Assembly (NCBI GenBank): GCA_021234155.1
Contig: JAJEKV010000146.1
Span: 620,001-684,000 of the forward strand
Direction of reading: 5' to 3'
Source: Isoetes taiwanensis
Taxonomy: Eukaryota > Streptophyta > Lycopodiopsida > Isoetales > Isoetaceae
DNA length: 64,000 nt
Part shown: positions 55,720-64,000 of the stretch, in pieces
How positions within the stretch are numbered: position 1 is the first letter of the stretch
Layout of the letters: the number at the start of each line of letters is the position of its first letter
Translations under genes and position numbers: made by a program
Notes under the pieces: generated by a model
Told to the model about the DNA's origin: nothing
Databases searched by the model: none
The model's input: the letters and a program-made list of their open reading frames with translations, nothing else

Positions 55720-56945
55720 CGCTGTCACAGAAGAATACGACGGTGGGATCTCTTTGTATGCAGTGAAGCAGATGTAGCCATGTATTCTGCCTCACACGAG
55801 GACAAAGCCACAGAGGGTTGCTTGGTACTTGTCCAGGTTATAGCTCCCCCATGTAGCATGATGCAGAAACTTGTAGTAGACATTCTAGAGTCCTGATCTC
55901 TCGTCCAGTTTGCATCTACAAATGTGACCAATTTGATAGCGGGAGCATTTGAATTTGGCCCATATCTGATGCCCATGAATTCGACTCCGAAATCTGCCAA
56001 GTTCTTATAACTTAGCATGCAGCAGGGAAAAGGCAGAACTCTCCACCCAACCGTAGAATCCTTGAATTCACCCTCGAGCAGAGAGAGCGAGTAAGAAGAT
56101 AACGAGACCCAGCATGTCTCCATTGAATGCCTTCTTTCATATTTATATGTTGCACTCTCCCTTTAGACCTTTTCCCTCTGGCCTTAATTGGCTGCCTTTT
56201 GGTCAAAGGCAACTTATAAGAACTAGCGTATGATTGGGGTCATGACTCCCAATGCATACGATCTGCCTATCCAAAGCACAGTGCACACTGCTTAGTATTA
56301 GCCTGACTAATACCTCTTGGGGCCCTAGGCTCCTCCCAAGGCTAATACCTCTTGGGGCCCTAGGCTCCTCCCAAGGCTGAGCTTCATGCTCTAATATGTC
56401 TACACAGATCTTGGTCTCTTGGTCTGTTACTTAACCAGATTCTAACTCAGAATCGTAACAATATTCCTATCAAGTACCTCACAATTCTTTTTACTGCCTT
56501 CCAATGCTCCATGCCTGGGTTATACATGAAGCAACTTACCATTCCAACTTACCATTCCAACAACTTGAGCAATATCAGGTCAGGTACTGACCATGATATG
56601 CATGAGACAGCCTACAACATTTCTACAAGGAACCTGGGCCATTTCAAGCCGCTCTAGTGTTTTTGGCTCCATGTCAGAACTAAGTTTGCAGTTCACAGCG
56701 GCTTGAGTATCCTTTGGCAGACTGGAACTCATGCCAAACCTCTTAGAAACTTCGGAGATGGCTTGTTCTTGATTTATGAGCAATGTGCATTTTTGTTTGT
56801 CCCTTGTAATTTTTAATCCCCAGCATTTCCGAATCTCGCCTAAATCAGTCATTCTGAACTCTGCATGTAAGGCTTGCTTAATGTCATGAATACCTTGTAT
56901 TCCTATGCTCACAATGATTAAATCATCCACATAGACTATCTATTG
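55720..56945 (-). pseudogene. Copia RT-RNase H fragment, split
   Basis: On the minus strand YVDDLIIVSIGIQGIHDIKQ (from about 56,940), EFRMTDLGEIRKCWGLKI and CRNVVGCLMHIMVST are Copia RT. They continue through SKKNCEVLDRN near 56,470. The frame resumes at about 56,010 with ADFGVEFMGIRYGPNSNAPA, VTFVDANWTRDQDSRMSTTS and SVALSSCEAEYMA (RNase H). A ~445-bp insertion separates the halves. The family differs from the 57-61 kb copies. Several frameshifts are present. Confidence 0.85.
56015..56461 (-). mobile_element. Possible solo LTR inside the Copia fragment
   Basis: The insert begins TGTTACGATTCTGAG on the minus strand (56,461) and ends CCCTGCTGCA near 56,015, with a TATAAATATG-like box inside, as an LTR would. 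A 37-bp segment (AATACCTCTTGGGGCCCTAG...) is tandemly duplicated at 56,309-56,382. No clean target duplication was identified. Confidence 0.4.
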
Positions 56946-57033
56946 CCAATTTCTGATCTGCCCATTTCCAGGAGACATTCCATTCTGTGTTACACCGAGA
57001 GAACCCCAAACTTCGCAATTATTTGAATCCCTT

Positions 57034-57176
57034 CTTAAGTAAACAGATTACGGAGAATAGGTAGATGATTTTGTATTGATCAAAATGGATACATATATGC
57101 ATCACAGGGTTGCGACTCTTCCTACACTTATGACACCTGGACTACAACCAGACTGACACGTCAGTATATTGTAACA
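57034..57176 (-). repeat. 3' LTR (143 bp) of minus Copia
   Basis: On the minus strand it runs TGTTACAATATACTGACG to GTTTACTTAAG, closely matching the other LTR copies at 61,153-61,299 and 62,807-62,951. It contains TATATGTATCCA in the middle. Confidence 0.85.
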
Positions 57177-57393
57177 CTCCCCCATCAGGCTGGTTTCTTC
57201 CACTTTTGCTCCCATATCAAAATGTTAATCTTCTCTCGATCAAGCTAAAATTTGTCTCGTCCTTGTGACTTCATTAACATGTCAGCTAGCATGTCTTCAT
57301 TAGAACAGTGTAGCAGCTCTATAAGACCTTGTTGAATTTGATCACGAATGAAATGATATCGTGTCTCAATGTGTCTTATTCGTCCATGATATT

Positions 57394-58045
57394 TTATTGA
57401 ATAGGCTTATGCAACTGCACTTCGATTCTCACAGAAAATAATAGTTGGTTGTGTTTGTTTTTGTACATTCCATTCAACAATTTACGCAACCATATAAGTT
57501 CTTGAGTAGCCATACTAGCTGCAACATACTCAAATTCTGTACTTGATAAGGCTACTATGGGCTGTCGCTTGCTTTGCCATGATATTATATTACTTCCCAT
57601 CATAAATAGAAATTTTAAAGTTGATCGTCTTGTATCCAGGTCCCAACCCAGTCCTCATCAGTAAATCCAATCAACTTGAAGTGTTGTATATCATGTTTCT
57701 TATAAACTAAGGCATATTCTTTAGTTTCTTTTATATACCTCATGATACGCTTTACGGCTGTCCAATGTTGATGTCCAGGATTTTCCATGAATTGACTAAC
57801 CACGCTAACTGCATAATATATATCAGGTCTTGTAGACACTGCCAAATATGTCAAACTTCCCTGCAATAAGGTACATTCTTCATATATTCTTGTTCTTCTT
57901 CAGTCTTAGGTGCCATATCCAAAGTGAGTCTTGCATTTTGATCCATAGGAGGAGTTGATGGATTACTATCTTTTATTTCAAACTTTTGAAGAACAACTTC
58001 AATATATATGGATTGAGATAATCTCATAAGTCCTTGTCTTCTCTC
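57394..58045 (-). pseudogene. Copia RT 3' end and RNase H
   Basis: The minus strand reads SQSIYIEVVLQKFEIKDS (from about 58,022), QNARLTLDMAPKTEEEQEYM, LTYLAVSTRPDIYYAVSVVS, the RNase H core [15 protein letters not shown], then [20 protein letters not shown]. The RT part containing the catalytic YVDD is missing: the preceding block ends at about 58,048. The same region is present in plus orientation at 61,760-62,766. Confidence 0.85.
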
Positions 58046-58047
58046 TC

Positions 58048-58821
58048 TTAAAATATGAATGCCAAAGCCACTTTGTGCTTACCACTACGCGCCTGAGGTA
58101 ATGGAACAAGCTCCCAAGTTTGGTTCTTCATAAGAGACTTATATTCTTCGTCCATAGCTTGATTCCATTCTTGTGCATAAGGACTAGTCAAGGCTTCTTG
58201 AACATTGAGGGATTCTTGAACATGAGTGGGGGCAGCAACCGAGAGTCCTCTAGCATGCTTATGGGATCGGAAACTAGAAGGTTGGGCTTCAATAGCTTTT
58301 TGACTAAGATAGCTCACACGTCCAGATCGAGTTACTCCACGACGAGGCTTCACACTTCCATTCGAAGTAGGCGTGATTGTGATTGTTCTGGAAGGTCTTC
58401 TAATACTTGCACAAGTACTTGGATGTTGGATGACCTGTCCAAGATCTTCAATATCAGTAATATCAAGAGAAGAGATGGCTGTCTCATCACTCGATAGAGT
58501 GGAAGATGAGGTTGAGGCTGTTGGGGCAACTATCAGATCTTCATTTTGAAAGTCAGAACACCAGTCATCCAATAAATCAATATCAAGAAATTGTTTTCCC
58601 ATGATTGTTGTACTTGCTCCCTCATAAAATAAATGCTCATTAAAGGCAACATCACGGCTAATGATCAAAGTATTGGTTGCGAGAGAAAACAACCAATAAG
58701 CCTTGGATTCGCTAGAATATCCCACATGAACGAACTTCTCACTTTTCATGTCGAGCTTCTTTCTCTTAGCATCTAGGATTTGTGCATAGGCAATGCAACT
58801 AGATATGCGCAAATGACTCAT
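58048..58821 (-). pseudogene. Copia integrase C-terminal and RT N-terminal region
   Basis: A 257-codon open frame, the longest in the element: SEKFVHVGYSSESKAYWLFS is the integrase C-terminal motif, followed by a Ser/Thr-rich linker and the start of RT (EALTSPYAQEWNQAMDEEYK, NQTWELVPLPQARSGKHKV). At 58,048 the frame runs directly into the end of RT, so the RT catalytic core has been deleted. Confidence 0.85.
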
Positions 58822-59520
58822 AGAAGGTTGCCAGCCAGTCCAACCTTAATAAGGGGTTTGACCACGCAAGGGACTTGTGGGAAGTCGATTGCGCAAATAG
58901 GCAAATAGGCAACAGTCATTATAGCTTCGCCCCAAAATTTAGGTTGGTAGACCAACATGGTTGAGGTTGAGCATGGTTCTAGCAGTTTCTAATAAGATCC
59001 GATTCATTCTCTCAGGGACTCCATTCTGCTGAGGGGTATAAGAGACGATCAATTGATGATGAATACACAAGTCCCTACAATAAGTCTTAAACTCATTAGA
59101 AACATATTCTCCACCATTATCACTGCGCAGCATCCGGATATGGCGGCCAGTTTTCGTTCCCCTTGAGCCTGAAATTCCCGGAATGTATCAAAGACTGCGA
59201 TAATCTAACAGTGATAAATCTGAAAAAATCGTCAATGACGGTCGGCATATATTTCTTATTTCCAGTGGACATCATTTACATGGGCCCGCATACATCAGAA
59301 TGAATCAATTCCAGCACATGCTCCGCTCTTGTGCCTCCTCCTACTGGAATAGGTTGTCTTTGCTATTTGCCCATAACACAAGCCTCACAAAACTCCAAAT
59401 TAGTATCATCCAAATAAGGGAGATCATCAACCATATGTTCTCGTACTAGAGTATGTAAGGCTTGAGGATGGGGATGTCCAAACCGCTCATGCCAAAGTCT
59501 CAAGGTGGATGCCTCCTAGG
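58822..59520 (-). pseudogene. Copia integrase core remnant
   Basis: MLRSDNGGEYVSNEFKTYCR, QQNGVPERMNRILLETARTM and neighbouring frames (EFCEACVMGK-like text near 59,390) give the DDE integrase core and GPRE-type zinc region, spread over several frames. Confidence 0.8.
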
Positions 59521-60042
59521 CTCTAGGGGGTTGTTGTGTGCAAGCATCCAGCTGATATAAACTATCCATACGAGTGCCATTTGCCAGAATCTCACTTAAC
59601 TCATCATAAATCATGCATTTGTTATGTGTAAACAAGGCTTGCATGCCCGCATCTGCAATCGTGTCGACGGATAGTAGGGTATGGGTCAACCCAGGGCAAT
59701 AGTGCACATTATGAATAACACAGACATATCCTCCCAACTGTACCATTATAGTCCCTTTTCCCTCAACTCTATGGGTAGAGTTATCCCCAACATATACTTA
59801 GTATCAACATACGGCTCTAGGGTGTCAAAGAGTTCCCGGAAGGGGGTCATATGGAGAGAGGCATCTGAATCCAACCAAATATATTTATTTGAATGTTGAG
59901 TAGAATTCAAATTGGTGGATGTACCTAACCATAAACAATTTCGCTCCATGTTGACTAAACAATTTCGCTCCATGTTGACTATCTCGATTGGGGCCTGAGC
60001 GGTACAAATTTCCATCATCTCGAAATCTTGAAGATTGAGCAC
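59520..60042 (-). pseudogene. Copia protease remnant
   Basis: YIWLDSDASLHMTPFRELFD is the aspartic protease site; the family motif LDSGAS is LDSDAS here, which would remove the catalytic glycine context. After a stop, VQLGGYVCVIHNVHYCPGLT continues the domain (59,746 on). Confidence 0.75.
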
Positions 60043-60450
60043 CGCAAAAATTTCTGGAAGGAGGATCTAGAATATTGTTGGATGGTCGCATTCTACACTC
60101 TTGTGCATGATGTCCGGGTTTGCCACAGTTAAAACATGACCCCCTTCTTCCCCTAAGTGAGCTTGAAGTGGCTTTTTTGTTCATGAATGGAGGGCTGCTG
60201 GAGAATTGAGGGCGTCGATAATTGGGATCGTGGAATTCTTTGCAATGCCTTCCCCCTTAAGCTTCCTTACTTCTTCTAAGAGGGCCTGGGAATATTTTAA
60301 TGCTTTGACTAGGGCCTCCCAATTCTTCTTTGCTATAACTGATAAATCAATTAAATGAACATATTCTTCCCCAAGAGCCAACCCAATGGTGGTTACAGCT
60401 TTGTGATTCTTTTGGGTCCATTCTATCAATTTTGTGGGTCATTGGGCTTT
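60043..60450 (-). pseudogene. Copia gag remnant with zinc knuckle
   Basis: MIEWTQKNHKAVTTIGLALG and KKNWEALVKALKYSQALLEE are gag core words with an internal deletion compared with the plus copy at 63,769. The knuckle CFNCGKPGHHAQEC (about 60,093-60,135) keeps all CCHC residues. Confidence 0.85.
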
Positions 60451-61152
60451 GCTTCTATGCCGTCTAATACCGGCTAGGTTGCTTTTCGCATGAAAATTAA
60501 TTGTAATTTCAAAGCCCATATATGGTAATTTCCCCATCTAAAATTTTCTAGGAATTTCTCGAGAAATTTTTCTACCCCGGGATGATTTGTGGCCATGTTT
60601 AAGTTGTAGATTGGGCAAATGCGTCTCTCTGCCCTGATATTTGTCAGGAGTTTATAAGGTAATTGCTCCTATCTGCCTTTATATCTTTTCAAACAAAAGG
60701 GTGGATATGGTGCAAAGGATTTGGCAAAGAAGCAGATATGGCGGATATGGCACAAAACAAAGGATTTGGCGACGAAAACGAGGATGGTGCAGAACAGACG
60801 ATTATACATACGAGTTTTTGGATCAGGGTTTTGCGGGCTGCGACGGATTTGGCGTTTGAGGGACATCGAAATTTGCAATCAGATTTTTGTGGGCAGCAGG
60901 ATTATTACAGCGACCAATTTTAGTTTTGTAAAAAGATTAATCTTTGAAACACACTAACCCTTTGTTTGCTACTCCAAAATTTTCTGATTTGCTTGGCACT
61001 TCTGGATGTAGAGGATGAAGGAGCGCTCTCCAATCTGCGCTGAAAGAGACGTTGATTCACTCTTTTTAAGGCAAATTTTGCCTTGATTTTGGTCCTCCAA
61101 ATCTATTTTTTTTGCTTCCTTACTTGCCATTAGAACGAGGCTTTGATACCAT
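60451..61152 (-). other. Leader of minus Copia with PBS
   Basis: Non-coding leader between the primer-binding site (61,151-61,139, minus) and gag. It is inverted relative to 62,965-63,768. GATTTGGC(A/G)(A/C)(A/G)GAAGCAGATATGGCG-type repeats are visible at 60,717-60,780. Short open frames here are not genes. Confidence 0.7.
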
Positions 61153-61299
61153 TTTAAGTAAACAGATTATAGAGAATAGGTAGGTGATTTTGTATTGATC
61201 AAAATGGATACATATATGCATCATAGGGATGCGACTCTTCCTACAGTTATGACATGTGGACTATTGACAACCAGACTGACATATTAGCATATTATAACA
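61153..61299 (-). repeat. Shared LTR (147 bp) of minus Copia array
   Basis: On the minus strand it starts TGTTATAATATGC and ends GTTTACTTAAA, one base before the primer-binding site. Its upstream neighbour (61,300 on) is the polypurine end of another copy, as expected for an LTR shared by tandem copies. Confidence 0.85.
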
Positions 61300-61760
61300 C
61301 TCCCCTATCAGGCTGGTTTCTTCCACTTTTGCTCCCATATCAGAATATTAATCTTCTCTTGATCAAGTTGAAATTTGTCTCGTCTAAGTGACTTCGTTAA
61401 CATGGTGATCATTGCCTTATTGCGACTCTAGCCCGATGACTTCTAGCCCGACGATCATTGCCGTATTGCGACTCCAAGTGACTTCTAGACTGGTGATTGT
61501 TGCCTTATTGCGACTCTTCCTACAGTTATGACACATGGGCTATTGAGAATTAGACTGACACGTCAACATATTATAACACTTCCCTAACAGGCTAGTTTCT
61601 TCCACTTTTGCTTCCATATCAAAATGTTAAATCTTCTCTCGATCGAGCTGAAATTTTCCTCATCCAAGTGAATTCGTTAACATGTCAGCTAGCATATCTT
61701 CATTAGAACAGTGCAGCAGCTCCATAAGACCTTGTTGAATTTGATCACGAATGAAATTAA
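61300..61760 (-). pseudogene. 3' ends of sister Copia copies with partial LTR
   Basis: 61,300-61,405 is the 3' end of a copy (polypurine GGGGAG and RNase H tail). 61,405-61,510 has repeated GATCATTGCC(T/G)TATTGCGACTC units. 61,510-61,578 is a partial LTR, followed by another internal 3' end to 61,760 (TTCATTCGTGATCAAATTCA on the minus strand). The stack reads internal, LTR part, internal, LTR. Confidence 0.7.
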
Positions 61761-62806
61761 GCTGATTCTAATGTGTGTCACCTCGCTCTTGATAATTCCT
61801 TTGTTTATTTCACTCTCTATGTGGATGTTTGTATCTTAATTTCCAATGCTATGAGCCCTGTGAATCAAGTTAAGGCGCAATTATCCTCTGAGTTCAATAT
61901 GAAGGACATGAAGAAGATATCATACTTCATATTTCAAGAGAGAGAAGACAAGGACTTATGAGATTATCTATATATTGAAGAAGTTATTTAAAGGTTTGAA
62001 ATGCAAGATAGTAATTCATCAACAACTTCTATGGAGCAAAATGCAAGACTCACTTTAGATATGGCACCTAAGACTGAAGAAGAACAAGAATATATGAAGA
62101 ATGTACATCGCCATGCAGTGGGAAGTTTGACATATTTGGCAGTGTCTACAAGACCTGATATATATTATGCAGTTAGCGTGGTTAGTCAATTCATGGAAAA
62201 TCCTGGACATCAATATTGGACAGCCGTAAAGCGTATCATGAGGTATATAAAAGAAACTAAAGAATATGCCTTCGTTTATAAGAAACATGATATACAACAC
62301 TTCAAGTTGGTTGGATTTACTGATGCGGATTGGGTTGGGGACCTGGATACAAGACGCAACTTCAGAATTTCTATTTATGATGAGAAGTAATATTATAATA
62401 CCATGGCAAAACAAGAGACATCCCATAGTAGCCTTATCAAGTATAGAATTTGAGTATGTTGCAGCTAATATGGCTACTCAAGAACTTATATGGTTGCGTA
62501 CATTGTTGAATGGAATGTTACAAGAACAAACACAACCAACTATTATTTTATGTGAGAATCGAAGTGCAGTTGTATTAGCCTATTCAACAAAATATCATGA
62601 ACGAACAAGACACATTGAGACACGATATCATTTCATTCGCGATCAAATTCAACAAGGTCTTATGGAGCTGCTACACTGTTCTAATGAAGATATGCTAGCT
62701 GACATGTTAATGAAGTCACTTGGCGAGACAAATTTCAGCTTGATCAAGAGAAGATTAACATTCTGATATGGGAGCAAAAGTGGAAGAAACCAGCCTGATG
62801 GGGGGG
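61760..62806 (+). pseudogene. Copia RT-RNase H, plus copy
   Basis: FVYFTLYVDVCILISNAMSP is the RT catalytic box with YVDV in place of YVDD. QNARLTLDMAPKTEEEQEYM, TRPDIYYAVSVVSQFMENPG, GFTDADWVGDLDTR and QPTIILCENRSAVVLAYSTK follow, ending in ADMLMKSLGETNFSLIKRR near 62,757 and a G-rich tract at 62,798-62,806. It is the same family as the minus element, in opposite orientation. Confidence 0.85.
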
Positions 62807-62951
62807 TGATACGATATCCTGATGTGTCAGTCTGGTTGTCAATAGTCCACATGTCATAAGTAGGAAGAGTCGCATCCCTATGATGCATATATATATCCAT
62901 TTTGATCAATATCAAATCACCTACCTATTCTCCGTAATCTGTTTATTTAAG
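62807..62951 (+). repeat. LTR (145 bp) of plus Copia array
   Basis: It runs from TGATACGATATCC after the polypurine tract to GTTTATTTAAG, with a perfect primer-binding site one base later. Both sides are internal element sequence (3' end on the left, 5' leader on the right), so this single LTR is shared by two copies. Confidence 0.85.
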
Positions 62952-62952
62952 A

Positions 62953-62964
62953 TGGTATCAGAGC
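62953..62964 (+). other. Primer-binding site (Met-tRNA)
   Basis: TGGTATCAGAGC, one base after the LTR. Confidence 0.9.
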
Positions 62965-63768
62965 CTCGTTCTAATGGCAAGTAAGGAAGCAAAGAAGCAG
63001 ATTTGGAGGACCAAAATCAAGGCAAAACTTGCCTTGAGGAGAGTGAATTAACGCATCTTTCAGCGTAGATTGGAGAGCGCTCCTTCATCCTCTATATCCA
63101 GAAGTAGCAAGCAAATCAGAAAATTTCGGAGTAGCAAACAGAGGGTTAATGTGTTTCAAAGATTAATTTTTTCACAAAACTAAAATTTGTCGCTGTAATA
63201 ATCATGCTGCCCACAAAAATCCAATACAAATTTCGTTGCCCCCAAAGCCAAAATTCGTCGCAGTCCGCAAAATCCTGATCCAAAAACTCTTCTATATAAT
63301 CCTCCATTCTGCACCATCCTCATTTTCGTCGCCAAATTCTTTGATCTGCGCCATATCCGCCGTATTTGCTTCTTTGCCAATCCTCTGCACCATATCCGCC
63401 CTTCTGTTTCGATCCTTCTGTTTCGCCCTTTTCACATTGTTTCATCCCCCCTTTTTTTTTGTCGACACTTGCCTTCTTTGTTCAATTTCCTTTAATAACA
63501 ATTTTTTTATATCCCCAAATATTCCTTAAAAAAGATATAAAGGCAGATAGGAGCAATTGCCTTATAAATTCCTGACAAATATCAGGGCAAAGAGAAGCAT
63601 TTGCCCAATTTGCAACTTAAACATGGCCACATATCATGTGGGGTAAAAAACATATCATGTGGGGGGGAATTACCATACGTGGGCTTTGAAATTACAATTA
63701 ATACTCATGCGCGAAGCAACCTGGCCGGTAGTAGACGGCACAGAAGCAAAGCCCAATGACCCATAAAA
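62965..63768 (+). other. Leader of plus Copia copy
   Basis: Non-coding leader, the inverted counterpart of 60,451-61,138 with about one mismatch in ten. It includes T- and C-rich stretches near 63,440-63,510. No gene. Confidence 0.7.
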
Positions 63769-64000
63769 ATTGATAGAATGGACTCGGAAGGATCTCAAAG
63801 TTGTAAGCACCATTGGGTTGACTCTTGGGGAAGAATATGATCATTTAATTAATTTATCAGTTACAACAAAGGAGAATTGGGAGGCCTTAGTCAAAGCATT
63901 TGGCGGTTCTGGGAAAACTTGTGAACTCTCATTAAAACAACAATTCTTTGACTTAAAAATAAATTCTAGTAAGTCCATAGCAGAGTACCTAAGCAAGATT
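63769..64000 (+). pseudogene. Copia gag, 5' part, runs off window
   Basis: KLIEWTRKDLKVVSTIGLTL, NWEALVKAFGGSGKTCELSL and KQQFFDLKINSSKSIAEYLS match the gag of the minus copy but without its internal deletion. The frame is open to the end of the window. An in-frame TAA lies just before it (63,766), so the true start is lost or further upstream in another frame. Confidence 0.8.

Larger units (their letters stand above)
57034..61299 (-). mobile_element. Copia element with ~145-bp LTRs (minus)
   Basis: On the minus strand: 5' LTR 61,299-61,153, primer-binding site (TGGTATCAAAGCC, one base after it), a ~700-bp leader, gag (60,429 on), protease, integrase, a truncated RT-RNase H, a polypurine tract and 3' LTR 57,176-57,034. 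Unlike most Copia elements the LTRs are only 143 and 147 bp. The core of RT is deleted and the rest is broken by stops. Internal sequence of a sister copy abuts the 5' LTR, so the LTR is shared. Confidence 0.85.

Overview
This is a nuclear window from a land plant: spliced genes with GT-AG introns, Ty1/Copia and Ty3/Gypsy elements primed by initiator Met-tRNA, LINEs, Mutator-like DNA elements and Helitron helicase remnants. About three quarters is nested, decayed transposon sequence. The species cannot be named. The LINE and MULE protein types and the many long palindrome arrays hint at a large non-angiosperm genome (fern, lycophyte or gymnosperm), which is a weak inference.

Layout. 1-2,012: AT-rich leader and repeats, with a MITE at 1,621-1,941. 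2,013-16,617: one decayed Gypsy element (gag, protease, RT, RNase H, integrase) split by two insertions. The first is a complete Copia element (3,259-8,406; 5-bp target duplication; 461-bp LTRs differing at one base). The second is a ~4-kb TIR element (10,834-14,821) carrying a palindrome array and a captured fasciclin-like gene fragment. 16,618-25,131: repeats, LINE 3' ends, a coiled-coil ORF remnant and a second Gypsy gag-protease interrupted by a 577-bp Mutator-like element with an exact 9-bp target duplication. 25,132-32,230: little recognisable. 32,240-34,300: PIF1/Helitron helicase remnant with a hairpin element inside. 34,896-36,923 (minus): an intact nine-exon host gene of the bifunctional nuclease (BBD) family. 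37,290-41,570: repeats and a LINE RT fragment. 41,580-45,567: three long hairpins, then a minus-strand histone H3-like gene lying 534 bp inside the primer-binding site of a 1.6-kb LTR. 46,027-50,340: a MULE whose transposase gene (DDE, SWIM) is flanked on both sides by arrays of the motif GATCCCGGAGG. 50,485-55,184 (plus): an intact six-exon SAM-dependent methyltransferase gene (METTL7-like), with LINE debris in intron 2. 55,720-64,000: several Copia copies, including one family with very short (~145-bp) LTRs arranged as LTR-sharing arrays in both orientations.

The two intact host genes are unrelated single-copy functions. The most unusual content is the H3-like protein: it has an ARTK..ARK tail tip, a long charged insert and a histone fold, and sits inside an LTR element. 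Next is the recurring design of DNA transposons filled with arrays of unrelated but perfect GC-rich palindromes (11.4-12.1 kb, 22.97-23.3 kb, 46.0-46.5 kb plus 49.6-50.3 kb, and perhaps 33.27-33.40 kb and 41.58-42.06 kb).
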